Assembly: GCA_011391495.1 (NCBI GenBank)
Contig: JAABQK010000001.1
Coordinates: forward strand, 359,559 to 423,558
From: Hydrogenophaga sp.
GTDB lineage: Bacteria > Pseudomonadota > Gammaproteobacteria > Burkholderiales > Burkholderiaceae_C
Direction of reading: 5' to 3'
Length of the DNA stretch: 64,000 bases
This document shows positions 52,630 through 61,321 of the stretch, one piece after another. The first letter of the stretch is position 1. Each line of letters opens with the position of its first letter. Position numbers and translations under genes: made by a program. Below the pieces are notes generated by a model. That model did no database searches. It had not been told where the DNA came from and was given only the letters and a program-made list of their open reading frames with translations.

Positions 52630-54351
52630 GTGAATTCAACGACTCCCGCCATCGTCAGCCAGTCGGCTGTGCGTCGCCTGCCCCGGCTGGCGCTGATCCT
52701 GTTCTGCGTCGCCTACGTGCTCCCGGGCTTTCTGGGGCGCGAACCCTGGAAAACCGCCGATGTGACCGCCTTCGGCGTCATGCTGGAGATGGCCGCCGGA
52801 CACAGCGGCTGGTGGCACCCGCAGGTGCTCGGCCTCGCGGTGGAGGAAGCCGGTCCGCTACCCTACTGGCTGGGGGCCGCCTTCATACGGCTGCTGCCTT
52901 TCGTGCCTGCGGATGTTGCGGCCCGCGTTCCGTTCGGTCTGCTGCTCGCGCTCACACTGGTCTGCACCTGGTACACGGTGTACCACCTGGCCCGCCAGCG
53001 TGCGGCGCAACCGATCAGCTTTGCGTTTGGCGGTGAAGCCAGTCCCACGGACTATGCGCGGGCCATGGCCGATGCCGGTCTGCTGGCCCTGATGGCCTGC
53101 CTGGGCCTGGCCCAGCTGTCCCACGAAACCACGCCCGACCTGGCCCGGCTGGCGATGGTCTCCACCCTGCTCTACGCCGCTGCCCGGCTGGCCCAGGAAG
53201 AGGACCGTGCACCGGTGCACACCACCACCGTATGGGGCCTGGCTGCGCTGGCGCTGCTGTTCAGCGGTGCCCCCTGGATCATGATCGTGCTGGGCAGCGG
53301 CCTGCTGCTGGTGGTGCTGCTGGCGCGCGCCACGCGCCAGCAGGGGGCATCTGCCAACGAACCCGTGCCGATCCGGAAGAACAGCCTGCTCTGGTCCGCC
53401 GTGCTGCTGGCCCTGGTGACCCTTGGCGCCGCCCTGAGCGGCATGGTGCCCGATCCTGCTCTGCAATCCCCGCCCGGCGAGGTGAACTGGATCAACTGGG
53501 GCCGTCTGCTGGTCTGGTTCACCTGGCCGGCATGGCCCCTGGTGCTCTGGACGCTGTGGCGCTGGCGCAGGCAGTTGCTCAGTCCGCACGTCGCACTGCC
53601 GCTGTGTGCAGCGCTGGTCAGCCTGGTGGACAGCGCCTTTTCCGATGCCCGTGACCGGGCCCTTCTGCTGGCCCTGCCGGCCATGGCCGCCCTGGCTGCA
53701 TTCGCCCTGCCCACATTGCGCCGCAGCGTGTCGGCACTGATCGACTGGTTCACCCTGCTCTTCTTCACCGGTTGCGCATTGGTGATCTGGGTGATCTGGT
53801 TTGCCATGCAGACCGGCGTTCCCGCCAAGCCCGCTGCCAATGTGGCGAAGCTCGCGCCAGGCTTTGTGCCCGAGTTTTCGTTCTGGCTGTTTGCATTTGC
53901 CGCTTCGGCCACCCTCGCCTGGATCTGGCTGGTGGCGTGGCGCGTGGGCCAGCATCGCCAGGCCATCTGGAAGAGCCTGGTCCTGCCCGCCGCAGGCAGC
54001 ACGCTGTGCTGGCTGCTGCTCATGACACTGTGGCTGCCCCTGCTGGACTTCAGCCGCAGCTACGGTCCCCTTTCGCGTCGCATTGCCAGCATGGTGCCAC
54101 CGCACAGCTGCGTGCTCGCCGATGGCCTGACGCAGACCCAGATTGCCGCCCTGCAGTACCACGGGGGGCTGGAGTTGAAGCGCAGCACCGATGGCCCCGC
54201 ACCGGCCTGCCGCACCCTGCTGGTGACCCCCGACAGCCAGCCCACGCTGGACCAGCGGGTCAACCTCACGCAGTGGGCCTTCAAGGCCACCGTGCGCCGC
54301 CTGACCGACAACAAGGAAAGCCTGTTGGTCTACCAGCGCGTGGGCGGCTGA
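52630..54351 (+). CDS. ArnT/GT-C-like integral-membrane glycosyltransferase, unknown acceptor
   Basis: The 573-residue protein has about 12 hydrophobic helices and a GT-C-type first periplasmic loop (FLGREPWKTADVTAFGVMLE), with acidic Glu38 and Asp44 where ArnT-like enzymes keep their catalytic acids. Family members transfer sugars from polyprenyl-phosphate carriers to lipid A or proteins in the periplasm. The start is a GTG; a TATATT box lies eight bases upstream, so the mRNA may be leaderless. It lies between rpmE2 and the convergent phoR gene, with only 17 bases to phoR. The sugar and acceptor cannot be read from the sequence. Confidence 0.8.
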   Translation: MNSTTPAIVSQSAVRRLPRLALILFCVAYVLPGFLGREPWKTADVTAFGVMLEMAAGHSGWWHPQVLGLAVEEAGPLPYWLGAAFIRLLPFVPADVAARVPFGLLLALTLVCTWYTVYHLARQRAAQPISFAFGGEASPTDYARAMADAGLLALMACLGLAQLSHETTPDLARLAMVSTLLYAAARLAQEEDRAPVHTTTVWGLAALALLFSGAPWIMIVLGSGLLLVVLLARATRQQGASANEPVPIRKNSLLWSAVLLALVTLGAALSGMVPDPALQSPPGEVNWINWGRLLVWFTWPAWPLVLWTLWRWRRQLLSPHVALPLCAALVSLVDSAFSDARDRALLLALPAMAALAAFALPTLRRSVSALIDWFTLLFFTGCALVIWVIWFAMQTGVPAKPAANVAKLAPGFVPEFSFWLFAFAASATLAWIWLVAWRVGQHRQAIWKSLVLPAAGSTLCWLLLMTLWLPLLDFSRSYGPLSRRIASMVPPHSCVLADGLTQTQIAALQYHGGLELKRSTDGPAPACRTLLVTPDSQPTLDQRVNLTQWAFKATVRRLTDNKESLLVYQRVGG

Positions 54352-54368
54352 AGTGGACCGCTCCGGCC

Positions 54369-55688
54369 TCAGTCGGTGACCCGCTGCCGCACCCTGGACG
54401 CTGGCAAAGCGATGACGAATCTGGACCCCTGCCCCAGGGTGCTCTCTACTTCCACCTGACCGCCATGGCGCTGGGCCACGTGCTTGACAATGGCCAGCCC
54501 GAGACCGGTTCCCCCGGTCTCCCGGGAACGGCTCCGGTCCACCCGGTAAAAACGCTCCGTCAGGCGCGGCAGGTGGTCAGCGGCGATGCCTGGTCCTGTG
54601 TCGTTGACAAAAAACTCCCCGCCTCCATCCTCCCGCAAGCGCCAGCCCGCCTCGATCCGCCCTCCGCCCGGCGTGTAGCGCACCGCGTTGCTGAGCAGGT
54701 TGGACATGGCGCTGAGCAGTTCGGTCTTCGCACCCGACACCCAGAACGCGGGCGCGGCGACGGTCCGGATCTCGTGGGGCGGATGAGCAATGGCCTGCGT
54801 CAGACCCTGAGCCTCCTGGATGACATGGGTCAGCAACTCCTCGCTGTCGATCCATTCGCCCGGTCCGGGCGCGGGACTGCCCTCCAGACGGGAGAGGGTG
54901 AGCAGGTCGCTCACCAGCGTCTGCATGCGCTGCGCCTGCTGGCTCATCAGGCCCAGATAACGCACGCGGTCGGCTTCGTCCAGCGGGATGCTCTGCATGG
55001 TTTCCACAAAACCACTCAGCACCGTCAGTGGTGTGCGGATCTCGTGCGACACATTGGCCACGAAATCGCGCCGCATGGTCTCGGCCAGCAGCACGGCCGT
55101 CACATCGCGGGTGAGCATGAGCTTGCGCTTCTTGCCGTAGGGGTGGATCTGCAGGGAAATCTTGGAAGGCTGCGAGGGGCGCACACCTTGCCCATCGATC
55201 TGGATCTCGTGCGTGAAATCCCCACCAGCCAGATAGGCCTGAAACGCCGGTGCCCGCACCATGTTGCGCACGTACTGTCCGAGATCGCGCTGCGGATCAA
55301 ACCCGAGGTGGTTCGACGCGGTCTGGTTGGACCACTCGATGCGCCCGGCCGAATCGAGCAGGACCACACCGTTGGGAGACGACTGGATGGCGGCCAGAAA
55401 ATCTTCCAGCCGGGCATCGCTGTTCTGCGCCTTCTTCTCCAGCTTCTTGACCAGTTTCCGGTTGCGGTCGAGCAGCTCGCCCCACACACCCGACAGGCGC
55501 GGTGACCGTGTCACATCCGCCTTGTTGAGCCAGCGCAGCAGACGCTGCGCACGCAGGCCGTCGAACACCCCCCAGATGACAGCGCCGAGCATGGCACCCG
55601 AGAAGGTCCAGGCAGCGGACGCTCCCGCCCACCCCCACACCGCTCCCAGCGCCACCAGGACCAGCAACTCGATGACGCGACGGATCAT
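54369..55688 (-). CDS. phoR: Phosphate-regulon sensor histidine kinase
   Basis: The 439-residue kinase has two N-terminal transmembrane segments (about 7-25, 27-45) without a large periplasmic domain, as PhoR has. A PAS-type region (about 95-195) follows. The HisKA box has His215 in FVANVSHEIRTPLTVLSGF, and the HATPase_c domain has the N, G1 and G2 boxes (NLLSNAVRYTPGG, DTGPGIAADHL, ETGGTGLGLAIVKHV). It phosphorylates PhoB when phosphate is scarce, under control of PstSCAB-PhoU. Its start overlaps the phoB stop by four bases, so it is translationally coupled. It is the last gene of the operon. Confidence 0.95.
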   Translation of the reverse strand: MIRRVIELLVLVALGAVWGWAGASAAWTFSGAMLGAVIWGVFDGLRAQRLLRWLNKADVTRSPRLSGVWGELLDRNRKLVKKLEKKAQNSDARLEDFLAAIQSSPNGVVLLDSAGRIEWSNQTASNHLGFDPQRDLGQYVRNMVRAPAFQAYLAGGDFTHEIQIDGQGVRPSQPSKISLQIHPYGKKRKLMLTRDVTAVLLAETMRRDFVANVSHEIRTPLTVLSGFVETMQSIPLDEADRVRYLGLMSQQAQRMQTLVSDLLTLSRLEGSPAPGPGEWIDSEELLTHVIQEAQGLTQAIAHPPHEIRTVAAPAFWVSGAKTELLSAMSNLLSNAVRYTPGGGRIEAGWRLREDGGGEFFVNDTGPGIAADHLPRLTERFYRVDRSRSRETGGTGLGLAIVKHVAQRHGGQVEVESTLGQGSRFVIALPASRVRQRVTD

Positions 55689-56416
55689 GCCGTGGCGGTC
55701 TTGGAATCCTGTGCCGGACGCCCCGTGTTGTTCATGGCCGTCAGGCGGTAACCGGCGCCGCGTACCGTCTCCACCATGCCGGCAGCTTCACCCAGTGACT
55801 CCCTCAAACGCTTCACATGCACATCCACGGTTCTCTCCTCGATGAAGACATGGTCACCCCATATCTTGTCGAGCAGCGTACCACGCGTGTGCACCCGCTC
55901 CGCGTGCTTCATGAGGTAGTGCAGCAGCTTGAACTCGGTCGGGCCGACCTTGAGTTCCGTGCCCCGGAAGGTGACACGGTAGGTACCCGCGTCCAGCGCC
56001 AGCTCCCCCACCTGCACCGAGTCGTTGACGATCTCGGGCGCGCGGCGGCGCAGCACGGCGCGGATGCGCGCGAGCAGTTCCTGGGTCGAGAATGGCTTGG
56101 TGATGTAGTCGTCGGCGCCGGCGTCGAGTCCCTGCACCTTGTCCGACTCGTCACTGCGTGCGGTGAGCATGAGGATGGGAACGGTCTTCGTGCGCTCGCT
56201 CTTGCGCCACTGGCGCGCCAGCGAAGCGCCACTTTCACCGGGCAGCATCCAGTCGAGCAGGATCACATCGGGCAGCACGGCGTCCACCTCTCGCTGGGCG
56301 GCTGCACCATCGAAGACCACCGTGGGAGCAAAGCCGTTGTGGCGCAGGTTGACCGCGATCAGCTCGGCGATGGAGGGTTCGTCCTCGACCACCAGGACGC
56401 GAGGAAGTTTTCTCAT
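55685..56416 (-). CDS. phoB: Phosphate-regulon response regulator
   Basis: The 243-residue OmpR/PhoB-type regulator has the receiver acidic pocket Glu11-Asp12, phosphorylation site Asp55 in DVILLDWMLPG, the switch Thr in LTARSDESDKVQG and Lys in TKPFSTQEL. A C-terminal winged helix (about 140-235) includes HYLMKHAERVHTRGTLLDKIWGDHVFIEERTVDVHVKRLRESL. It binds Pho boxes; one is found before pstS. It overlaps phoU and phoR by four bases each, so it is coupled in the operon. Confidence 0.97.
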   Translation of the reverse strand: MRKLPRVLVVEDEPSIAELIAVNLRHNGFAPTVVFDGAAAQREVDAVLPDVILLDWMLPGESGASLARQWRKSERTKTVPILMLTARSDESDKVQGLDAGADDYITKPFSTQELLARIRAVLRRRAPEIVNDSVQVGELALDAGTYRVTFRGTELKVGPTEFKLLHYLMKHAERVHTRGTLLDKIWGDHVFIEERTVDVHVKRLRESLGEAAGMVETVRGAGYRLTAMNNTGRPAQDSKTATA

Positions 56417-57114
56417 CCGACCACCGACTGCACTTTGTCCACGGAAGAGTGACGCACGTCCTCGCCCTTCACGATGAAGATGATCTGCTCGGCGATGTTC
56501 TTGGCGTGGTCTCCCACACGCTCAATCGACTTCGCCAGGAACATGAGATCGAGACTGGCCGAGATGGTGCGCGGGTCTTCCATCATGTAGGTGATGAGCT
56601 TGCGCGCGAAGCCGTTGTACTCCTGGTCGATCGCGTCATCGCCCTTGATGATGGCCACGGCCATGGTGGTGTCGAGCCGGGCGAACGAATCGAGCGTCTT
56701 GCGCAGCATCGCGGCCGCCAGGTCCGCGGCCACCCGCAACTCGGAGCTGGGCAGATTGCGCGGCGACCCGCCCTGCAGGATGGATTTGACCATGCGCGCA
56801 ATGCGCGCCACCTCGTCTCCGGCACGCTCCAGATTCTGTGTCGTGCGCGAGATCGCCATTAGGAAGCGCAGGTCACGCGCTGTCGGTTGACGGCGGCCGA
56901 TGGTGGAGATGATTTCGTGGTCGATCATCACTTCCATCTGGTTGATCCGGTTTTCGTTTTCCAGCACCTGATCGGCCGACTCCAGGCTCATGTGCTCCAG
57001 CGCGTAGATGGCCTGATGCAACTGGGACTCGACCAAGCCGCCCATTTCGAGCACATGGGTGGAAATGGAATTGAGCTCAGCGTCGAACTGGCTCGAGATG
57101 TGTTTATCGGGCAT
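56413..57114 (-). CDS. phoU: Phosphate transport system regulatory protein PhoU
   Basis: PhoU links the Pst transporter to PhoR and dampens signalling when phosphate is plentiful. The 233-residue product has the two-repeat helical PhoU pattern, with the conserved E/D-x3-D ligands in RTTQNLERAGDEVARIARMV and LFLAKSIERVGDHAKNIAEQII. The start is the ATG of MPDKHISSQFDAELN; a longer in-frame extension has no similarity. It lies just after pstB (one-base gap) and overlaps phoB. Confidence 0.95.
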   Translation of the reverse strand: MPDKHISSQFDAELNSISTHVLEMGGLVESQLHQAIYALEHMSLESADQVLENENRINQMEVMIDHEIISTIGRRQPTARDLRFLMAISRTTQNLERAGDEVARIARMVKSILQGGSPRNLPSSELRVAADLAAAMLRKTLDSFARLDTTMAVAIIKGDDAIDQEYNGFARKLITYMMEDPRTISASLDLMFLAKSIERVGDHAKNIAEQIIFIVKGEDVRHSSVDKVQSVVG

Positions 57115-57115
57115 G

Positions 57116-57892
57116 TCAACCAAACCTTCCTGTGATGTAGTCTTCTGTCTCGGTCTTGCTGGGCTTGAAGAAGATCTGTTCGGTCGAGCCGAATTCGACC
57201 AGCTCGCCCAGGTACATGTAGGCCGTGTAGTCACTGCAGCGCGCCGCCTGCTGCATGTTGTGTGTCACGATGGCAATGGTGTAGTCCTGCTTGAGTTCGT
57301 GCACCAACTCTTCGACCTTGCCGGTGGAAATCGGGTCCAGTGCCGAGGTGGGCTCGTCAAGCAGCAGCACCGAGGGCTTCACCGCCACGCTGCGCGCGAT
57401 GCACAGGCGCTGCTGCTGGCCACCCGAGAGCGACAGGCCGCTCTGGTTGAGCTTGTCCTTCACCTCGTTCCACAGAGCCGCCTTGGACAGCGCCCATTCA
57501 ACGCGGTCGTCCATCTCGCTGCTGCTGAGGTTTTCGTACAGCTTCACGCCGAAGGCAATGTTGTCGTAGATCGACATCGGGAACGGCGTGGGCTTCTGGA
57601 ACACCATGCCGATGCGCGCGCGCAGCAGGTTGATGTCTTGTTTTTCGTCCAGGATGTTCTGGCCGTAGAAATTGATCTCGCCTTCGGCGCGCTGGCCCGG
57701 ATACAGGCTGTACATGCGGTTGAGCGTGCGCAGCAGCGTGGACTTGCCGCAGCCCGAAGGACCGATGAAGGCCGTCACCTTTCGTTCTTCGATGTTCATG
57801 TTGACCTGCTTGAGGCCCTGGAACTTGCCATAGAAGAAATTCAGGTTGCGCAACTCGAGCGCGTTCTTGGAAGCGGTGGCATGGTCGGTCAT
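57116..57892 (-). CDS. pstB: Phosphate ABC transporter ATP-binding protein
   Basis: The 258-residue ATPase has Walker [10 protein letters not shown] (residues 44-52), the ABC signature [16 protein letters not shown], Walker [16 protein letters not shown] and the H-loop [17 protein letters not shown]. The N-terminal [21 protein letters not shown] is the PstB pattern. It powers PstA-PstC import of phosphate and signals to PhoR through PhoU. It lies 55 bases downstream of pstA and one base upstream of phoU. Confidence 0.97.
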   Translation of the reverse strand: MTDHATASKNALELRNLNFFYGKFQGLKQVNMNIEERKVTAFIGPSGCGKSTLLRTLNRMYSLYPGQRAEGEINFYGQNILDEKQDINLLRARIGMVFQKPTPFPMSIYDNIAFGVKLYENLSSSEMDDRVEWALSKAALWNEVKDKLNQSGLSLSGGQQQRLCIARSVAVKPSVLLLDEPTSALDPISTGKVEELVHELKQDYTIAIVTHNMQQAARCSDYTAYMYLGELVEFGSTEQIFFKPSKTETEDYITGRFG

Positions 57893-57947
57893 GGGTCGGG
57901 TCCGGAATGGAATGGGGTTGTCTGGTGCGCCTGCGGGGCCCGGGGCC

Positions 57948-58802
57948 TCAGCTGGGCGCCTTTTCGCGCAGGAAGACGCGGGCCACGATGTTCAGGAGCA
58001 GCACGGCCAGCGTGATCAGCAGGGCGCCGCCCCAGGCCAGGCGGATCCAGTTGTCGTAAGGGCTCATCGCAAACTGGAAGATCACCACCGGCAGGTTGGC
58101 CATAGGCTTGCCCATGTCGGTGCTGAAGAACTGGTTATTGAGCGCGGTGAACAACAGGGGCGCGGTCTCGCCGCTGATGCGCGCCACCGCGAGCAGCAGG
58201 CCGGTCATCACGCCACTGCGGGCCGCCCGCAGCGTGACCATGGTGGCCACTTTCCAGCGCGGCGCCCCCAGGGCAAACGCCGCTTCACGCAGGCTGCCCG
58301 GCACCAGGCGCAGCATGTTCTCCGTGGTGCGCACCACCACGGGCACCGCAATCAGCGACAGCGCCAGCGTGCCGGCCCAGCCGGAGAACGTGCCCACGGT
58401 GGCCACTGCGATGGCGTAGACGAACAGGCCCAGCACGATGGAGGGCGCAGACAACATGATGTCGGTCACGAACCGGGTCAGCTCGGCGGTCTTGCTCTGG
58501 TCCCCGTATTCGGCCAGGTACACGCCGGCAAAGATGCCGATGGGGGTGGACACGAGCACCGAAAAACCGACCATCAGCAAGCTGCCGACGATGGCGTTGG
58601 CCAGACCCCCGCCTTCGGTACCCGGGGCCGGTGTCGACTGGGTAAACATGTTCCAGTCGAGCGCGGCGAAGCCGTTGCTGAACAGCACCACCAGAATCCA
58701 CAGCAGGACGGTGAGACCCAGCGCCATGGACCCCATCGACAGGGTCAGGCCCACGGCATTGGCGTAGCGGCGCTGGCGGTAGAGGGATTGGTTGAATTCC
58801 AT
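57948..58802 (-). CDS. pstA: Phosphate ABC transporter permease PstA
   Basis: The 284-residue inner-membrane permease has six hydrophobic helices and the PstA EAA-type cytoplasmic loop [36 protein letters not shown], plus [15 protein letters not shown] and [14 protein letters not shown]. With PstC it forms the phosphate channel. It is 24 bases downstream of pstC and 55 bases upstream of pstB, and is co-directional with the whole pst-pho operon. Confidence 0.96.
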   Translation of the reverse strand: MEFNQSLYRQRRYANAVGLTLSMGSMALGLTVLLWILVVLFSNGFAALDWNMFTQSTPAPGTEGGGLANAIVGSLLMVGFSVLVSTPIGIFAGVYLAEYGDQSKTAELTRFVTDIMLSAPSIVLGLFVYAIAVATVGTFSGWAGTLALSLIAVPVVVRTTENMLRLVPGSLREAAFALGAPRWKVATMVTLRAARSGVMTGLLLAVARISGETAPLLFTALNNQFFSTDMGKPMANLPVVIFQFAMSPYDNWIRLAWGGALLITLAVLLLNIVARVFLREKAPS

Positions 58803-58826
58803 GATTTTTTGCCTTGAGAAACGGAC

Positions 58827-59825
58827 TCAGAGGCCCTTGGCCCGTTCAGCCCGCACCAGCATCCACTTGGCCAGGCCGAGGACGATGAAGGTGATGACGA
58901 ACAGCAGAAAACCGAGCGCAAACAGCGCCGAGATGTGGAAATCCGCCGCTTCGCCGAATTCGTTGGCCAGGGTCGAGGCGATGGACGTGCCCGGCGAGAA
59001 CAGGGAGGTAGGCATGCGGTTGGCATTGCCGATGACGAAGGTCACGGCCATGGTCTCGCCCAGCGCCCGGCCCAGGCCGAGCATGATGCCGCCGATCACG
59101 CCCTTCTGCGTGTAAGGCAGCACCACCTTGCGCACCACCTCCCAGGTGGTGCAGCCCAGGCCGTATGCCGATTCGCGCAGGATCGGGGGCACGATCTCGA
59201 ACACGTCGCGCATCACGGCTGCCACGAAGGGCAGCACCATGAACGCCAGCACGATGCCGGCGGCCAGGATGCCGAAACCGTTGGTGCTGCCACCAAACAG
59301 GAAACCCACCAGCGGCATGCCGCCCAGCACGTTCTGCAGGGGCACCTGCACGTAGTCGGCGAACAGCGGTGCGAACACGAACAGACCGAACATGCCGTAG
59401 ATGATGGAAGGCACGGCCGCCAGCAACTCGATCGCCGTGCCCAGCGGGCGGCGCATCCAGGTGGGGCAGGTCTCGGTCAGGAAGAGCGCAATGCCGAAAG
59501 CCAGCGGCACCGCGATCAGCAAGGCGATGCTGGCACTTGCCAGCGTGCCGACGATGGCGATGGCGGCACCGAATTCTTCGTTGATGATGTCCCACTCAAC
59601 GTACCAGATGAACTTCATTCCGAACTTCTGGAATGCAGGCCATGCGTTGATGAAAAGGGAAATGATGATGCCCATGAGGGCGATCAGCACCAGCAGCGAA
59701 AAACTCTGGGTGATGCGGTGAAAGAAGATGTCCTGGAGCCGCTGCCGCCGGGCAATCGACACCATGTTGGGATTGCCCGTCTCATGGGGCACGCTTGAAG
59801 CACTCATGGTTGTTCCCACGCTCAT
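58827..59825 (-). CDS. pstC: Phosphate ABC transporter permease PstC
   Basis: The 332-residue permease has six helices and the PstC loop [55 protein letters not shown]. An N-terminal extension of about 30 polar residues precedes [13 protein letters not shown]. The start has a strong GGAGGGGAG 12 bases upstream. It follows pstS after a 92-base gap that holds a strong hairpin, and precedes pstA by 24 bases. Confidence 0.96.
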   Translation of the reverse strand: MSVGTTMSASSVPHETGNPNMVSIARRQRLQDIFFHRITQSFSLLVLIALMGIIISLFINAWPAFQKFGMKFIWYVEWDIINEEFGAAIAIVGTLASASIALLIAVPLAFGIALFLTETCPTWMRRPLGTAIELLAAVPSIIYGMFGLFVFAPLFADYVQVPLQNVLGGMPLVGFLFGGSTNGFGILAAGIVLAFMVLPFVAAVMRDVFEIVPPILRESAYGLGCTTWEVVRKVVLPYTQKGVIGGIMLGLGRALGETMAVTFVIGNANRMPTSLFSPGTSIASTLANEFGEAADFHISALFALGFLLFVITFIVLGLAKWMLVRAERAKGL

Positions 59826-59865
59826 GTTGACTCCCCTCCGGGTTCTGGCGACCCACCAAAAGCGA

Positions 59866-59899
59866 CATCCGCCGGCCAGCCTGAGCCCGCCGGCGGATG
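59866..59899 (-). promoter_or_regulatory. Hairpin between pstS and pstC
   Basis: CATCCGCCGG pairs perfectly with CCGGCGGATG around a 14-base loop, with CTTTT a few bases beyond on the minus strand. It may be a partial terminator or an mRNA-stability element giving more PstS than PstCAB. Confidence 0.6.
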
Positions 59900-59917
59900 C
59901 GCACGGATCACCCTAGC

Positions 59918-60949
59918 TTACTTCGCGATCTGCGTCCACACCTTGGTGCGGATCTGGCTGGTCAGGGCGTCGGGCAGCGCGACGTAGTCCAGATCGGCAG
60001 CCATCTGCTTGCCGTTCTTGAAGGCCCAGTCGAAGAACTTGAGCGCCTCGGCGGAGGCCACCTTGTCTTCCGGCTGCTTGTACATCAGGATGAACGACGC
60101 GGTGCTGACGGGCCAGCTGTCGGCGCCCTTGGCGTTCACCATGGAGATGCCCATGCCGGGCACGCTGAACCAGTCGGCGCCAGCAGCGGCGGCGGCGAAG
60201 GCTTTGTCATCGGGGCTGACGTACTTGCCATCGGCGTTCTGCAGCTGCATGAAGTTCATGTTGTTCTTCTTCACGTAGGCGTATTCGACATAGCCCAGCG
60301 CGCCCTTGACGCGGTTGACGTTGGCGGCCACGCCTTCGTTGCCCTTGCCACCGACGGAAGAAGCCGCAGGCCACTTCACGGCGGCGCCCTTGCCCACCTT
60401 GTCGGCCCACTCTTTGCTGATGGCGGACAGGTAATCGGTCCAGTTGAAGGTCGTGCCCGAACCGTCGGCGCGGTGCACCACGGTGATGTTCTGGTCAGGC
60501 AGGGACTTGCCCGGGTTCAGGGCCGCCAGCTTGGCGTCGTTCCACTTGGTGATGTTGCCCAGGAACATGTCGGCCAGCACGGGGCCGGTCACGCGCAGTT
60601 CGCCCGGCTTGAAGCCGTCGAGGTTGATCACGGGCACGGTGCCACCGATGATGGCGGGGAACTGGACCATGCCGTCCTTGTCGAGCTCTTCACCCTTGAC
60701 CGGTGCGTCGGAGGCACCGAAGGTCACGGTCTTGGCGCGGATCTGCTTCAGGCCGCCGGAGGAACCGATGGACTGGTAGTTCAGGCCAACGCCGGTTTCC
60801 TTCTTGTAGGCCTCGGCCCACTTGGCATAGATCGGGAACGGGAAGGTCGCGCCGGCGCCGGTGATGTCGGCCGCCAGGGCGGAGCCCATGGCGATGCTGG
60901 CGAAGGCCGCTGCGGCCACGGTCTTGAGAAGGGTGCGTTTGGTGTTCAT
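59918..60949 (-). CDS. pstS: Phosphate ABC transporter periplasmic binding protein
   Basis: The 343-residue phosphate receptor has a signal peptide (MNTKRTLLKTVAAAAFASIA through MGSALA, cleavage near residue 28). The PstS pattern ITGAGATFPFPIYAKWAEAYKKETGVGLNYQSIGSSGG, then TFGASDAPV, VHRADGSGTTFNWTDYL and the C-terminal tail WTQIAK follows; Ser and Asp residues of these blocks bind phosphate. It is first in the pst-pho operon and preceded by a consensus Pho box. The start fits the hydrophobic core; a further in-frame ATG upstream is unlikely. Confidence 0.97.
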   Translation of the reverse strand: MNTKRTLLKTVAAAAFASIAMGSALAADITGAGATFPFPIYAKWAEAYKKETGVGLNYQSIGSSGGLKQIRAKTVTFGASDAPVKGEELDKDGMVQFPAIIGGTVPVINLDGFKPGELRVTGPVLADMFLGNITKWNDAKLAALNPGKSLPDQNITVVHRADGSGTTFNWTDYLSAISKEWADKVGKGAAVKWPAASSVGGKGNEGVAANVNRVKGALGYVEYAYVKKNNMNFMQLQNADGKYVSPDDKAFAAAAAGADWFSVPGMGISMVNAKGADSWPVSTASFILMYKQPEDKVASAEALKFFDWAFKNGKQMAADLDYVALPDALTSQIRTKVWTQIAK

Positions 60950-60989
60950 GAGTATCCTCAGGGTTGGGGAAAGAAAATCCACAACCGCG

Positions 60990-61023
60990 ACTCTAGGGGC
61001 CTAATGTGACATCTCTGTGACAG
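60990..61023 (-). promoter_or_regulatory. Pho box and -10 of the pst-pho operon
   Basis: On the minus strand CTGTCAC-AGAG-ATGTCAC (61006-61023) has two 7-base PhoB half-sites spaced by four bases, close to the CTGTCAT-N4-CTGTCAT consensus. TAGAGT (60990-60995) lies ten bases after it as the -10, the normal geometry for PhoB-dependent promoters. The promoter-distal half-site is also part of a palindrome (GTGAC-t-GTCAC). The rest of the 372-base gap up to the next gene shows nothing clear. Confidence 0.9.
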
Positions 61024-61321
61024 TCACAAACGTGCGTCCTGAGCAGCCTGCCGCCCCTGTGAGCGGTACGGCGCAGTCCGCAAACGGGTGAGCCGGTGGC
61101 AAGACCCGCGGCGGGCACCGCTACACTCCGCTGCCCGCCTGAAGCACCGCATGAGCAGCACCTCGATTTTGCACCATATGAAATGCAACCCTGCCGCAAG
61201 ACCCTCGCGCTGATCTGGTACTGCGGTGACGGGCCCGAAGTGGTCGGATCCGGCCAGCAACCGCCCGACCGCAAGACCCTGCAGGCGCCGATGCAGGTCG
61301 GCGCGACCCCGCCAGCACGCC

